Assembly: GCF_003122215.1 (NCBI RefSeq) | Contig: NZ_QEYD01000008.1 | Location: 168,921 to 232,920 of the forward strand | Source of the DNA: Pararhodobacter marinus | GTDB taxonomy: Bacteria > Pseudomonadota > Alphaproteobacteria > Rhodobacterales > Rhodobacteraceae | Direction of reading: 5' to 3' | DNA length: 64,000 nt | In this document: positions 1-8,965 of the stretch, one piece after another | Layout: each line of letters opens with the position of its first letter | Numbering within the stretch: the stretch's first letter is position 1 | Position numbers and translations under genes: made by a program | Notes under the pieces: generated by a model | Databases searched by the model: none | Told to the model about the DNA's origin: nothing | The model's input: only the letters and a program-made list of their open reading frames with translations

Positions 1-606
1 GCCGCGATCCGCGCGGCCGGGATCGACACGCCGATCTCCATCGACACGCGCAAGGCGGGCGTCGCGCGGGCGGCGATCGAGGCGGGGGCGGATATCGTCA
101 ACGACGTCTCGGCGCTGACCTGGGATGCCGATCTGGCGCGGGTCACCGCCGAGGCGGGCGTGCCCATCTGTCTGATGCATGCGCAGGGGACGCCGCAGAC
201 GATGCAGGCCGATCCGCGCTATGACGACGTGTTGCGGGACGTCTACGACTGGCTGGCGCGGCGCATGGATCATGCCGTGTCGCAGGGAATCGATCCCGCG
301 CGGATCATCACCGATCCGGGCATCGGTTTCGGCAAGACGCTGGGTCATAACCTGACGCTGCTGCGGGGCCTGTCGCGGTTTCATTCGCTGGGGGCGCCGA
401 TCCTTCTGGGCGCCTCGCGCAAGCGCTTCGTGGGCACGTTGTCGGGGGTCGAGGAGGCCGCCGCGCGGATGCCCGGATCGGTCGCCGTGGCGCTCTGGGC
501 CGCCGGGCAGGGTGCGCAGATCCTGCGGGTTCACGACGTGGCGGAAACCGTGCAGGCCCTGGCCTTGTGGCGGGCGCTGACGGATCAGACGGGAGACGAG
601 GCATGA
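1..606 (+). CDS. folP: Dihydropteroate synthase, 3' part (5' end outside window)
   Basis: Dihydropteroate synthase joins 6-hydroxymethyl-7,8-dihydropterin diphosphate to p-aminobenzoate in cytosolic folate synthesis. The frame is open from base 1, so the N-terminus is cut off by the window edge; about 201 codons remain of a family that is normally 260-290 residues. The visible part carries family blocks: [47 protein letters not shown] and [12 protein letters not shown], which line the pterin and phosphate pockets. The stop codon overlaps the glmM start (ATGA), so the two genes are translationally coupled; folP followed by glmM is a common alphaproteobacterial order. The identification is secure; the true start cannot be seen. 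Confidence 0.95.
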   Translation, partial: AAIRAAGIDTPISIDTRKAGVARAAIEAGADIVNDVSALTWDADLARVTAEAGVPICLMHAQGTPQTMQADPRYDDVLRDVYDWLARRMDHAVSQGIDPARIITDPGIGFGKTLGHNLTLLRGLSRFHSLGAPILLGASRKRFVGTLSGVEEAAARMPGSVAVALWAAGQGAQILRVHDVAETVQALALWRALTDQTGDEA

Positions 607-1946
607 GCCGGAAATTCTTTGGCACCGACGGGGTGCGCGGACAGGCCAATTCCGCGCCGATGACCGCCGAGATCGCGCTGAAGCTGGGCGCGGCGGCGGG
701 GCGGTATTTCCGCCGCGACGGGGGCAATGTACACCGTGTGGTGATCGGCAAGGACACGCGGCTGTCGTGCTACATGCTGGAGAATGCGCTGACCGCCGGG
801 CTGACCTCGACGGGGATGAACGTGCTGCTGCTGGGCCCGGTGCCGACGCCTGCCGTGGGGTTTCTCACGCGGTCGATGCGGGCGGATCTGGGGATCATGA
901 TCTCGGCCAGCCACAACCCGGCCACGGATAACGGCATCAAGTTCTTCGGCCCTGACGGGTTCAAGCTGTCGGACGAGGCCGAGGCCGAGATCGAGGCGAT
1001 CCTGGAGGGGCCGATGGCGCTGGCGCCGCCTTTGGAGATCGGGCGCGCGAAGCGGATTGATGACGGTTTGGGGCGCTATGTCGAATACGCCAAGACCACG
1101 CTGCCGCGCGGCGCCAGCCTGCGCGGGCTCAAGGTGGTGATCGATTGCGCCCATGGCGCCGCCTACCGCGCGGCCCCCGAGGTGCTGTGGGAACTGGGCG
1201 CCGATGTGATCCCGGTGGGCGTCAACCCCAACGGGTTCAACATCAATGACGGCGTCGGCTCGACCCATCCCAAGCTCGCCGCCGAGACAGTGGTGGCGCA
1301 TGGCGCGGATCTGGGGATCTGCCTGGATGGCGATGCCGACCGGGTGCAGATCATCGACGAACACGGGCGCGTCGCCGATGGCGATCAGATCATGGCGCTG
1401 ATGGCGGCCCGCTGGGCGATGGAAGAGCGTCTGAACGACGGCACGCTGGTGGCCACGGTGATGTCCAATCTGGGGCTCGAGCGGTTCCTGCAGGGGCAGG
1501 GGCTGCGGCTGGAGCGTACGGCGGTGGGCGACCGCTATGTCGTCGAGCGGATGCGCGACCGGGGGCTGAACCTTGGCGGCGAGCAATCGGGCCATATCGT
1601 GATGACCGATTACGCCACCACCGGCGACGGGCTGATTGCGGGGCTGCAATTCCTGCTGGCGATGGCCGAGACCGGCACCCCCGCCAGCACTCTGACCCGG
1701 CAATTCGAGCCGGTGCCGCAGAAGCTGCAGAACGTGCGCTATGCCGCCGGGCAGGCACCGATGGAGGCAGGCAGCGTCAAGGACGCCATTCGCGCCGCCG
1801 AGGCGCGGCTGAACGGCCAGGGGCGGCTGCTGATCCGCAAATCGGGCACCGAGCCCCTGGTGCGGGTGATGGCGGAATGCGAGGATCCCGCGCTTCTGGA
1901 TGAGATCGTCGCGGGGCTGGTGGCCGAGATCGAGGCGGCGCTTTAG
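603..1946 (+). CDS. glmM: Phosphoglucosamine mutase
   Basis: Converts glucosamine-6-phosphate to glucosamine-1-phosphate on the route to UDP-GlcNAc for peptidoglycan and LPS. The 447-residue length is typical. The start used is the ATG that overlaps the folP stop; it gives the classic N-terminus [13 protein letters not shown]. Family sites are all present: the phosphoserine loop SASHNP near residues 101-106 (catalytic Ser about 103), the Mg-binding loop DGDADR, the sugar-binding loop GGEQSGH and the phosphate-binding [12 protein letters not shown] near the C-terminus. The stop codon overlaps by 4 bp the stop of znuB, which comes from the opposite strand, so there is no room for a terminator between them. 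Confidence 0.97.
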   Translation: MSRKFFGTDGVRGQANSAPMTAEIALKLGAAAGRYFRRDGGNVHRVVIGKDTRLSCYMLENALTAGLTSTGMNVLLLGPVPTPAVGFLTRSMRADLGIMISASHNPATDNGIKFFGPDGFKLSDEAEAEIEAILEGPMALAPPLEIGRAKRIDDGLGRYVEYAKTTLPRGASLRGLKVVIDCAHGAAYRAAPEVLWELGADVIPVGVNPNGFNINDGVGSTHPKLAAETVVAHGADLGICLDGDADRVQIIDEHGRVADGDQIMALMAARWAMEERLNDGTLVATVMSNLGLERFLQGQGLRLERTAVGDRYVVERMRDRGLNLGGEQSGHIVMTDYATTGDGLIAGLQFLLAMAETGTPASTLTRQFEPVPQKLQNVRYAAGQAPMEAGSVKDAIRAAEARLNGQGRLLIRKSGTEPLVRVMAECEDPALLDEIVAGLVAEIEAAL

Positions 1947-2749
1947 CGCGCCCGCCGGTCTGACGACAGGCTGCCGACACTCAGGGCGGCGACGAACAGC
2001 GTCGCCGCCGCCACCACGATAGACGGCCCCGCCGGCGTGTCCCAGGTGAGCGAGGCGCCCAAACCCGCCACCACGGCCAGTGCTGCGACGAAGACGGCGC
2101 CAACGGCCATCCGCTCGGGCGAGCGGGCGAAGACGCGGGCCGTCGCGGGCGGCACGACCAGAAGCGCACCGATCAGAAGTGCCCCCACCACTTTCAGCGA
2201 CACCGCGACGGCCAGTGCCAGCGCCAGCGTCAGGATCAGGCGCTCGCGCTCGGGCTTGACGCCCAGCGACAGGGCCAGATCCTCGCTGATCGTGGCGGTG
2301 AGCAGCGCCTCCCACCGCCAGGCCATCAGCGCCAGCACGCCAAGCGTGCCCGCCGCCATGCCCCACAGCTCGGACGGGCGCACGGTCAGGATGTCGCCGA
2401 ACAGGAAGGCGGTCAGATCGACGCGCGTGCCGGTCAGGAAGGACGCGGCGACCAGCCCCAGCGCCAGCGCGGAATGCGCCAGCACGCCCAGCGTGGTGTC
2501 CATTGCCCAGCCGCGCCCGGCCAGCGCGCTGACGAACAGCGCCATGGCAAAGGCCGTGACCAGCGTGCCCACGAAGATCGACAGATCGAACCCCAGAGCC
2601 AGCGCGACGCCCAGGATCGCGGCATGGGCGGTCGCGTCGCCGAAATAGGCCATGCGCCGCCAGACGACGAAGCAGCCCAGCGGGGCCGCCGCCAGCGCGG
2701 CCATCAGCCCGGCCGCCAGCGCACGCAGCAGGAAGGCGTCAATGATCAT
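1943..2749 (-). CDS. znuB: Zinc ABC transporter, permease subunit
   Basis: Inner-membrane permease of the high-affinity Zn(II) importer ZnuABC. The 268-residue protein is strongly hydrophobic with about eight membrane segments and the ABC-3 family start ([20 protein letters not shown], then [17 protein letters not shown]). An upstream extension would add an unrelated Pro/Thr-rich sequence, so I chose the ATG that gives MIIDAFLL; it lies 11 nt inside the 3' end of znuC. It is the last gene of zur-znuC-znuB, and its stop overlaps the convergent glmM stop. It should be Zur-regulated through the divergent znuA/zur promoter region. Confidence 0.93.
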   Translation of the reverse strand: MIIDAFLLRALAAGLMAALAAAPLGCFVVWRRMAYFGDATAHAAILGVALALGFDLSIFVGTLVTAFAMALFVSALAGRGWAMDTTLGVLAHSALALGLVAASFLTGTRVDLTAFLFGDILTVRPSELWGMAAGTLGVLALMAWRWEALLTATISEDLALSLGVKPERERLILTLALALAVAVSLKVVGALLIGALLVVPPATARVFARSPERMAVGAVFVAALAVVAGLGASLTWDTPAGPSIVVAAATLFVAALSVGSLSSDRRAR

Positions 2750-3500
2750 GGTCGCAGGTCTCGTGGTCGTGGGGGTGGTCGGGGTGATCGGCGCCGTGGT
2801 CGTGGTGGTGCTGATAGAGCGCGAAGGCACCCTGCGTGCCCAGTCCGAACAGCGCGCGGTATTCGGGCGCGTTCGATACGACCGAGGGCGTGCCCTCGCA
2901 GCAGACATGGCCGTTGAGGCACACGACGCGGTCCGAGGCGCTCATCACGACGTGCAGATCGTGGCTGACGCTGAGAACGGCGCAGCCCAGTTCCTGGCGC
3001 ACCGTCTCGATCAGGCGGTAGAAGGCGGCGGTGCCGGGCTGGTCGAGTCCCTGCGTGGGTTCGTCCAGCACCAGAAGCTGCGGATCGCCGGCCAGCGCCC
3101 GCGCCAGCATCACGCGCTGCATCTGGCCGCCCGACAGGGTCGCCATGGCGCGGGCTTCGAGCCCCGGCGCGCCCACCCGCGACAAGAGATGCGCCACCGC
3201 GTCGCGGTCGAGCTTGCGCGTCAGGCGCAGGAAGCGTTCGACCGACAGCGGCAGGTTCGCGTCGAGATGCAGCTTCTGGGGCACATAGCCCACGCGCAGC
3301 CCCGGCGCGCGCCGGACGTGGCCCTCGGACGCCGGAACCATGCCCAGGAGCGCGCGCAGCAGCGTGGACTTGCCCGAGCCGTTGGGGCCGACGATGGTGA
3401 CGATCTCGCCCGGGTTCAGCGTGAAATCGACATGCGTCAGCACCGGCGCGGCCGGGCCATAGGCGACGGAGAGCCCGCGCGCCTCGATCAGGGTGCTCAT
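2739..3500 (-). CDS. znuC: Zinc ABC transporter, ATP-binding subunit
   Basis: Cytoplasmic ATPase of ZnuABC. The 253-residue protein has Walker A GPNGSGKST, the signature LSGGQMQR, Walker B LLVLDEP and the H-loop VSHD. The start codon overlaps the zur stop (ATGA). The last roughly 25 residues form a His/Asp-rich tail (HHHDH and [12 protein letters not shown] stretches) beyond the ABC fold, probably a zinc-binding tail that pairs with the His-rich loop in ZnuA encoded next door; that role is inference. The gene lies in zur-znuC-znuB. Confidence 0.95.
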   Translation of the reverse strand: MSTLIEARGLSVAYGPAAPVLTHVDFTLNPGEIVTIVGPNGSGKSTLLRALLGMVPASEGHVRRAPGLRVGYVPQKLHLDANLPLSVERFLRLTRKLDRDAVAHLLSRVGAPGLEARAMATLSGGQMQRVMLARALAGDPQLLVLDEPTQGLDQPGTAAFYRLIETVRQELGCAVLSVSHDLHVVMSASDRVVCLNGHVCCEGTPSVVSNAPEYRALFGLGTQGAFALYQHHHDHGADHPDHPHDHETCDHDH

Positions 3501-4033
3501 TGCGCGGCCTCCGCGCTGCAGGCGGTGCACAGGCCCACCGCCTCGATCGTGGCGCGCTCGATATGGAAGCCCATGCCGGCGGCGCCCTGGTCGAGCGTGC
3601 CGCGCAGCGGATCGGCGGGGATTTCCGCCACGCTGTCGCAGCCCCGGCAGATCAGGAACGCCGCGTGATGCGACTCGCCCGGATGGTTGCAGGCGGTGAA
3701 GGCGTTGAGGCGGCGAATGCGGTGAGCAAGCCCGTTTTCCACAAGGAAATCGAGGGCGCGATAGGCGACCGGCGGCTGGTGGCCGAAGCCCTCGTCCGAC
3801 AACCGCTGCAGCACGTCATAGGCCCCCATCGCGCCGTGGCGTTCCAGCAGGATTTCCAGCGTGCGGCGGCGCACCGGCGTCAGCCGCAACCCGCGCGCGC
3901 GCACCATGTCGTCCGCCCGCTGCAGCGTGGCATCCACGCATTCGTGGTGGTCGTGCGGTTCGAAGGCCGCATGGGCGCCGTGCTGCGGATCGGCTTTCGG
4001 CGGGGATTTCGGCGGGGCTTTGGGCTCGGGCAT
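3497..4033 (-). CDS. zur: Fur-family zinc uptake regulator (Zur)
   Basis: A 178-residue Fur-superfamily repressor that binds DNA when loaded with zinc. The order is a Pro/Lys-rich N-terminal extension with a His cluster (HDHHECVD), a winged helix (LTPVRRRTLEILLERHGAMG) and a dimerisation domain with structural-zinc cysteines CRGC and CTAC. The position at the head of znuCB and divergent from znuA, together with the Zur-like palindrome between them, makes Zur more likely than Fur or PerR. It should repress its own operon and znuA when zinc is sufficient. It overlaps znuC by 4 bp. Confidence 0.93.
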   Translation of the reverse strand: MPEPKAPPKSPPKADPQHGAHAAFEPHDHHECVDATLQRADDMVRARGLRLTPVRRRTLEILLERHGAMGAYDVLQRLSDEGFGHQPPVAYRALDFLVENGLAHRIRRLNAFTACNHPGESHHAAFLICRGCDSVAEIPADPLRGTLDQGAAGMGFHIERATIEAVGLCTACSAEAAQ

Positions 4034-4058
4034 GGGGGAGGGGCCTTGCGCATGGAAG

Positions 4059-4073
4059 TGTTATATCATAACA
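4059..4073. promoter_or_regulatory. Zur-box palindrome between zur and znuA
   Basis: TGTTATATCATAACA is an inverted repeat with 6-bp arms (TGTTAT/ATAACA) and a 3-bp spacer, in a short AT-rich island of otherwise GC-rich DNA. A further half site ATAACA lies at 4083-4088, exactly 15 bp after the first. Zur operators in alphaproteobacteria that I recall have this form. The site lies between the divergent zur and znuA starts, so one or two Zur dimers could control both. Confidence 0.85.
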
Positions 4074-4112
4074 AGTGACAGTATAACATTCCTGACGACA
4101 GAGCCAAGACCC

Positions 4113-5135
4113 ATGATGCGCCCCTTACTCGCCCTTTCGCTGATCGCGACACCGGCTTTCGCCGAAGCGCCGCGCGTGCTGACGGATACGCCCGTCACCC
4201 AATCCCTGGTCGCGCAGGTGATGGGCGATCTGGGGACGCCCGCGATGCTGCTCGACCAAGGCGGCGATCCCCATCACATGCAGTTCCGCCCGTCGCAGGC
4301 ACGCGCGCTGTCCGGCGCCGATCTGGTCGTGTGGGTCGGCGAGGGGCTGACGCCCTGGCTGGGCGAGCCGGTGGAAACGCTGGCATCGGGCGCGGTTCTG
4401 ACATTGTCCGAGGTTGAGGGTCTGCATCTGCGGGCGTTCGGCGAGGAGGCTGCGGATCACGGTCACGATCACGATCATGATCACGATCACGACCACGAGG
4501 GTCACGATTACGACGGCCACGATCATGACCATGACGCGCATGATCATGACGACCATGGGCATGAGGACCACGAAAGCCACGACCACGAGCATGACGGCCA
4601 TGACCACGTGCATTCGGGCCTCGATCCGCATCTGTGGCTCGATCCCGGGAACACGGTGATCTGGCTCGAGACGATTGCCGAGACGCTGGGCGGGCTCGAT
4701 CCCGACAACGCGATGGTCTACGAGGCCAATGCGCAGGCCGCGATCGACACGACGCTGTCGTTGCAGGCCGAACTGGCGCTGCAGCTTGCGCCGGCTTCGG
4801 GGCGTGGTCTGGTGATGTTTCACGACGCTTATGGCTATTTCGCGGAAACCTTCGATCTGAGCATCGTCGCGACGATCACGGGCGGCGATGCGACCGCCCC
4901 GGGCGCGGCGCGGCTGTCGGCGCTCAGGTCCGAGCTGCAGGAAGAGGGCGCGGTCTGCCTGTTCCCCGAAGCCAACCATTCCGACGATTTCGCCCGCGTG
5001 GTGATCGAAGGCACCGAGATCCGGCTGGGGGCGCCGCTGGACCCGGCCGGGGTGACGCTGGAACCCGGCCCGATGCTGTATCGCGATTTGCTTCGCAACC
5101 TGGCGCAGGCCGTTGCAGATTGCGTCGAGGGTTAA
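4113..5135 (+). CDS. znuA: Zinc ABC transporter, periplasmic binding protein
   Basis: Periplasmic Zn(II)-binding component of ZnuABC (cluster A-I). The 340-residue product starts with a signal peptide (MMRPLLALSLIATPAFA, cleavage after AFA). Zinc ligands of the family are visible: the DPHHMQ His, the GLDPHLWLDPGN His, the FHDAYGY His and the acidic site near the C-terminus. Between about residues 110 and 170 it carries the flexible His/Asp loop (tens of HDH-type repeats) that acts in zinc capture. The start at 4113 follows the Zur-like palindrome; in-frame sequence further upstream runs through the operator and is not coding. Confidence 0.96.
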   Translation: MMRPLLALSLIATPAFAEAPRVLTDTPVTQSLVAQVMGDLGTPAMLLDQGGDPHHMQFRPSQARALSGADLVVWVGEGLTPWLGEPVETLASGAVLTLSEVEGLHLRAFGEEAADHGHDHDHDHDHDHEGHDYDGHDHDHDAHDHDDHGHEDHESHDHEHDGHDHVHSGLDPHLWLDPGNTVIWLETIAETLGGLDPDNAMVYEANAQAAIDTTLSLQAELALQLAPASGRGLVMFHDAYGYFAETFDLSIVATITGGDATAPGAARLSALRSELQEEGAVCLFPEANHSDDFARVVIEGTEIRLGAPLDPAGVTLEPGPMLYRDLLRNLAQAVADCVEG

Positions 5136-5243
5136 ACCGGGGGTTGAGGGGGTGAATCCGGCTCGGCTTCAGGCGGTTGTGGAAACACTCTTTCACCCAA
5201 ACGGGGGTTGACCCGGCCTCTGCGCAAGTGTCCCTGTCGCAGG

Positions 5244-5909
5244 ATGTGCGGACGCTTTGCCATTACCCTGCCCGATGATGCGATGACGCAGTTGTTCGAC
5301 GCGGTGCCGGCCAATGATCTGCCGCCGGTGCCGCGTTACAATATCTGCCCCACGCAACCCGTTTCGGTGGTGATCGCCGCCGAGGGACGACGGCGCTACG
5401 GTCCGATGCGCTGGGGCTTCATTCCGACCTGGTACAAGACGCCCACCGACGGGCCGCTTCTGTTCAACGCCCGGTCGGAAACCCTTGCCGAGAAAAGCGC
5501 GTTCCGCGAGGCGGCGCGTCGGCGGCGCTGCCTGATCCCGGCTTCGGGGTTCTACGAATGGACGCGCGAGGGCGAGACGCGGCTGCCGTGGTTCATCACC
5601 CGTGCGGATGGCGCGCCGATGGTCTTCGCCGGCATCTGGCAGAGCTGGGAAGGACCCGAAGGCGTGCGCGTGGCCAGTTGCGCCATCGTCACCGCCGCGG
5701 CGAAGGGCGAGATGGCGGCGCTGCATGACCGCGTCCCGGTCCTGGTGGCGCCCGAGAACTGGGCCTTGTGGCTGGGCGAGAAAGGCCATGGTGCGGCACG
5801 GGCCATGGTGGCACCCGAGGACGGCGTGCTGGCCTTTCGCCGCGTCGGCACGGCGGTCAATTCGAACCGCGCCGAGGGGCCCGACCTGATCGAACCGCTG
5901 GAGAGCTGA
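5244..5909 (+). CDS. SRAP/HMCES-family abasic-site processing protein
   Basis: SRAP proteins (YedK in E. coli, HMCES in animals) form a thiazolidine crosslink with abasic sites in single-stranded DNA through Cys2. The start MCGRFAI was chosen because Cys2 must follow the initiator Met; that ATG is in a favourable context after an AGG. The 221-residue protein has the other family sites: NARSETL (Asn of the active site), the Glu of SGFYEW, and the His of ALHDRVPV. It stands alone on the plus strand, convergent with gltA. It acts in the cytosol at replication forks. Confidence 0.92.
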   Translation: MCGRFAITLPDDAMTQLFDAVPANDLPPVPRYNICPTQPVSVVIAAEGRRRYGPMRWGFIPTWYKTPTDGPLLFNARSETLAEKSAFREAARRRRCLIPASGFYEWTREGETRLPWFITRADGAPMVFAGIWQSWEGPEGVRVASCAIVTAAAKGEMAALHDRVPVLVAPENWALWLGEKGHGAARAMVAPEDGVLAFRRVGTAVNSNRAEGPDLIEPLES

Positions 5910-6005
5910 GAGGGCAGGGCGCGCGCGCGGCGCTCCCGCCCACCCACCCCGCTTGCGCGCGCGCCGCCCTGTCCCGGCGGCAAAGCGGGGCGGGCTGCGT
6001 CGCGT

Positions 6006-6028
6006 GAGTATTTCGGGCAGAATGAAAG
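6006..6028 (+). repeat. Dispersed two-box element, A form (E1)
   Basis: GAGTATTT, 5 nt, AGAATGAAAG. It lies 97 nt after the stop of the SRAP gene, in the same orientation. The preceding 95 nt contain a long imperfect GC inverted repeat (CAGGGCG... at 5915 pairing with ...CGCCCTG ending at 5971). It matches the A-form copies at 13890, 38712, 39839, 42237, 52916 and 58573. Confidence 0.7.
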
Positions 6029-6061
6029 CGATAGCGCGGCGCAAAGGACGGTCGCGGAAAC

Positions 6062-6085
6062 GGAAAACGCCGCCCCGGGGGGCGG
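6062..6085 (-). terminator. Likely gltA terminator
   Basis: Read on the minus strand, CCGCCCC and GGGGCGG form a 7-bp stem with a 2-nt tip, followed by CGTTTTCC. It starts 30 nt after the gltA stop. The U-tract is short, so efficiency is uncertain. Confidence 0.55.
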
Positions 6086-6114
6086 AGTTTCGATGTTGAC
6101 GGAGCGCCGGGCCC

Positions 6115-7410
6115 TCAGCGGCCTTCGACCTCGACATAGTCGCGGCGCGGCGCACCGGTATAGAGCTGGCGCGGGCGGCCGATCTTCTGTTCGGGATCGC
6201 CGATCATCTCTTTCCACTGCGCGATCCAGCCGACCGCGCGCGACAGCGCGAAGATCGGGGTGAACATCGAGGTGGGGAAACCCATCGCCTCGAGGATGAT
6301 GCCCGAGTAGAAATCGACGTTGGGATAGAGCTTTTTCGAGACGAAATACTCGTCTTCCAGCGCGATCCGTTCGAGTTCCTTGGCCACGGCCAGGGTTTCG
6401 TTGTCCTCGATCCCCAGAAGGCCCAGCACCTCGTCGGCGGATTCCTTCATCACTTTCGCGCGCGGGTCGAAGTTCTTGTAGACCCGGTGGCCGAAGCCCA
6501 TCAGGCGGAAGGGATCGTCCTTGTCCTTGGCGCGGGCGATGAATTCGGGGATCCGGTCGACGGTGCCGATCTCGCGCAGCATTTCCAGGCAGGCCTGGTT
6601 GGCGCCGCCATGGGCGGGGCCCCAGAGGCAGGCGATCCCGGCGGCGACGCAGGCGAAGGGGTTGGCGCCCGACGAGCCCGCCAGACGCACGGTCGAGGTC
6701 GAGGCGTTCTGCTCATGGTCGGCATGCAGCATCATGATCCGGTCCATCGCCTTGGCGAGGATCGGGTCGACCACGTAATCCTCGGCGGGGACCGAGAAGC
6801 ACATGTTCAGGAAGTTGCCAGCGTAATCGAGCGAGTTCTTCGGATAGACGAAGGGCTGGCCGATCGAGTACTTGTAGGCCATGGCGGCGATCGTCGGGAT
6901 CTTGGCGATCATGCGGATCGCCGCGACTTCCCGCTGCCAGGGGTCCGAGATGTCGGTCGAATCGTGGTAGAAGGCCGACATCGCGCCGACCACGCCCACC
7001 ATCGTCGCCATCGGATGCGCGTCGCGGCGGAAGCCGCGGAAGAAGTTATGCATCTGTTCGTGGACCATCGTGTGACGGGTCACGCGGGTCTCGAAATCGA
7101 CCATCTGCTGGGCCGAGGGCAGCTCTCCGTAGAGAAGCAGGTAGCACACTTCCAGATGGTGCGACTTGTCGGCGAGCTGTTCGATCGGGTAGCCGCGATA
7201 CAGCAATTCGCCCTTGTCGCCGTCGATATAGGTGATGGTCGAGGAGCACGCCGCCGTCGAGGTGAAGCCCGGGTCGTAGGTGAAGACATCGCCCTGCGCG
7301 TAGAGCTTGCGGATGTCCACCACGTCCGGTCCGACGGTCGGTGAATGCATCGGCAGATCGATCGACTTGTCGCCAAACGTGAGTTTCGCGCTTCCCTTGG
7401 TGTCGGCCAT
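6115..7410 (-). CDS. gltA: Citrate synthase
   Basis: Condenses acetyl-CoA and oxaloacetate to citrate, the entry step of the TCA cycle. The 431-residue type II (hexameric) enzyme has the long N-terminal beta-domain of Gram-negative synthases ([20 protein letters not shown]) and the catalytic elements: the first active-site His in [13 protein letters not shown], the second in [15 protein letters not shown], and the catalytic Asp region VDFYSG. An AGGGGACC ribosome site precedes the ATG by about 6 nt. It lies 58 nt downstream of gltX on the same strand; whether they share a transcript is unclear. Confidence 0.97.
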   Translation of the reverse strand: MADTKGSAKLTFGDKSIDLPMHSPTVGPDVVDIRKLYAQGDVFTYDPGFTSTAACSSTITYIDGDKGELLYRGYPIEQLADKSHHLEVCYLLLYGELPSAQQMVDFETRVTRHTMVHEQMHNFFRGFRRDAHPMATMVGVVGAMSAFYHDSTDISDPWQREVAAIRMIAKIPTIAAMAYKYSIGQPFVYPKNSLDYAGNFLNMCFSVPAEDYVVDPILAKAMDRIMMLHADHEQNASTSTVRLAGSSGANPFACVAAGIACLWGPAHGGANQACLEMLREIGTVDRIPEFIARAKDKDDPFRLMGFGHRVYKNFDPRAKVMKESADEVLGLLGIEDNETLAVAKELERIALEDEYFVSKKLYPNVDFYSGIILEAMGFPTSMFTPIFALSRAVGWIAQWKEMIGDPEQKIGRPRQLYTGAPRRDYVEVEGR

Positions 7411-7468
7411 CGAGGTCCCCTTTTGTTATTGTCCGGTTGAGCCGGGCTGCCCCTGGCAGCGCGGCGGC

Positions 7469-8890
7469 TTAGTGTTCCATTGCCGCATCCTGGATCCGTG
7501 CAAGGGATTCGTCTCGACCCAGCACAACCATCATGTCGAACACGCTGGGTGACACGGTCCGCCCGGCAAGAGCGGCGCGAAGGGGCTGCGCGATCTTGCC
7601 GAGGCCGAGGCCGTGTTGTGCCGCGAGTTCGGTGACAATAGCTTCGAGTCTCTCGCGCTCCCAGCTAGCATTTTGCAGATGCGGCGTCAATTCTTTCAGT
7701 ATACTACGGGATACCGGATCCAGCGCTTTCGCCGATTTCTGATCCGGCTCGATTGGCCGTTCCGTCAGGACAAAATGAGCCCTTTCAAGGATTTGGCCGA
7801 AGTTGCGCGCCTTGTCCTTCAATTGGGGCATCGCTGCCGCGACCAGCGGGCGCTGCCGTTGGGTCAGCGGTTCTGCCCCGGTTGCGGCAAGGAAATCGTC
7901 GAGTTCTTGCAGCGCTGCGGCATCGTCCATGGCGGTGAAATGCTGCGCCGTCAGATGGTCGAGTTTCTTCAGGTCCAGCCGCGCCGGCGCCTTGCCGATT
8001 CCGCCCAGATCGAACCAGTCTAGCGCCTGTTCGTCAGTGAAGAATTCGGCGTCCCCATGGCTCCAGCCCAGCCGCGCCAGATAGTTGCGGATCGCGGCGG
8101 CGGGATAGCCCATCTTCTGGTAATCCTCGACCCCCAGCGCGCCGTGGCGCTTGGACAGCTTCTTGCCGTCCTCGCCATGGATCAGCGGGATATGGGCGAA
8201 GACCGGCACGTCCCAGCCCATCGCCTGATAGACCTGCATCTGTCGCGCCGCGTTGTTCAGATGGTCGTCCCCCCGGATCACATGCGTCACGCCCATGTCG
8301 TGGTCGTCGACCACCACGGCGAGCATGTAGGTGGGCGTACCATCCGAGCGTAAACAAACCATGTCATCGAGCTGGTCGTTCCGGAACACGACACGGCCCT
8401 GCACGGCGTCCTCGATCACCGTCTCGCCGTCGCGCGGCGCTTTCAGCCGGACGACATAGGGCGCGTCGGGATGGGTCGCGGGATCGGCGTCGCGCCAGGG
8501 CGACTGGAACAGGGTCGAGCGGTTCTCGGCGCGCGCGGCCTCGCGAAAGGCCTCGATCTCGTCTTGGGTCGAGAAGCATTTGTAGGCATGTCCGCGCGCC
8601 AGCATTTCCAGCGCCACCTCGGCATGGCGGGGGGCCTGTTCGTGCTGGCTGACCGCCTCGCCGTCCCAGTCGAGCCCCAGCCATGTCAGGCCCGACAGGA
8701 TCGCCGCCGTGGCCTCGGGCGTCGAGCGGGCGCGGTCGGTATCCTCGATGCGCAGCAGGAACCGGCCCCCACGCCCGCGCGCGTAGAGCCAGTTGAAGAG
8801 CGCGGTCCGCGCCCCGCCGATATGCAGAAAACCGGTGGGCGAGGGGGCGAAGCGGGTGACGATGGCAGAGCCTGCCGGGGGGGTAGTCAT
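7469..8890 (-). CDS. gltX: Glutamyl-tRNA synthetase
   Basis: Class Ic aminoacyl-tRNA synthetase charging tRNA-Glu; the 473-residue length is normal. The HIGH signature appears as [14 protein letters not shown] (His about residue 23) and the KMSKS signature as KLSKRHG around residue 245. The C-terminal anticodon-binding half is complete. Part of it (7610-7810) uses codons that are rare in the neighbours (ATA, AGT, AGA, ATT, GCT) and is visibly poorer in GC, which suggests a recombined segment (see findings). The gene is divergent from the ComEC-like gene with a 75-nt gap. Confidence 0.96.
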   Translation of the reverse strand: MTTPPAGSAIVTRFAPSPTGFLHIGGARTALFNWLYARGRGGRFLLRIEDTDRARSTPEATAAILSGLTWLGLDWDGEAVSQHEQAPRHAEVALEMLARGHAYKCFSTQDEIEAFREAARAENRSTLFQSPWRDADPATHPDAPYVVRLKAPRDGETVIEDAVQGRVVFRNDQLDDMVCLRSDGTPTYMLAVVVDDHDMGVTHVIRGDDHLNNAARQMQVYQAMGWDVPVFAHIPLIHGEDGKKLSKRHGALGVEDYQKMGYPAAAIRNYLARLGWSHGDAEFFTDEQALDWFDLGGIGKAPARLDLKKLDHLTAQHFTAMDDAAALQELDDFLAATGAEPLTQRQRPLVAAAMPQLKDKARNFGQILERAHFVLTERPIEPDQKSAKALDPVSRSILKELTPHLQNASWERERLEAIVTELAAQHGLGLGKIAQPLRAALAGRTVSPSVFDMMVVLGRDESLARIQDAAMEH

Positions 8891-8965
8891 CAGGTGTTAA
8901 CCTTTCGGAAACCACGAGGGATTTAAACTTGCCGAAGCTCTAGGCAATGACAGGGGCGAGAACAA

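Noticed and set aside
585..2366. A 593-codon minus-strand frame antisense to glmM
   Set aside because: Low-complexity Arg/Gly/His-rich translation opposite a complete glmM; no ribosome site.
8891..8965. LexA/SOS box in the gltX-comEC gap
   Set aside because: In some relatives lexA adjoins comEC, so I looked for GAAC-N7-GTTC here and at 11114-11249; neither stretch has it, and no lexA gene is present.
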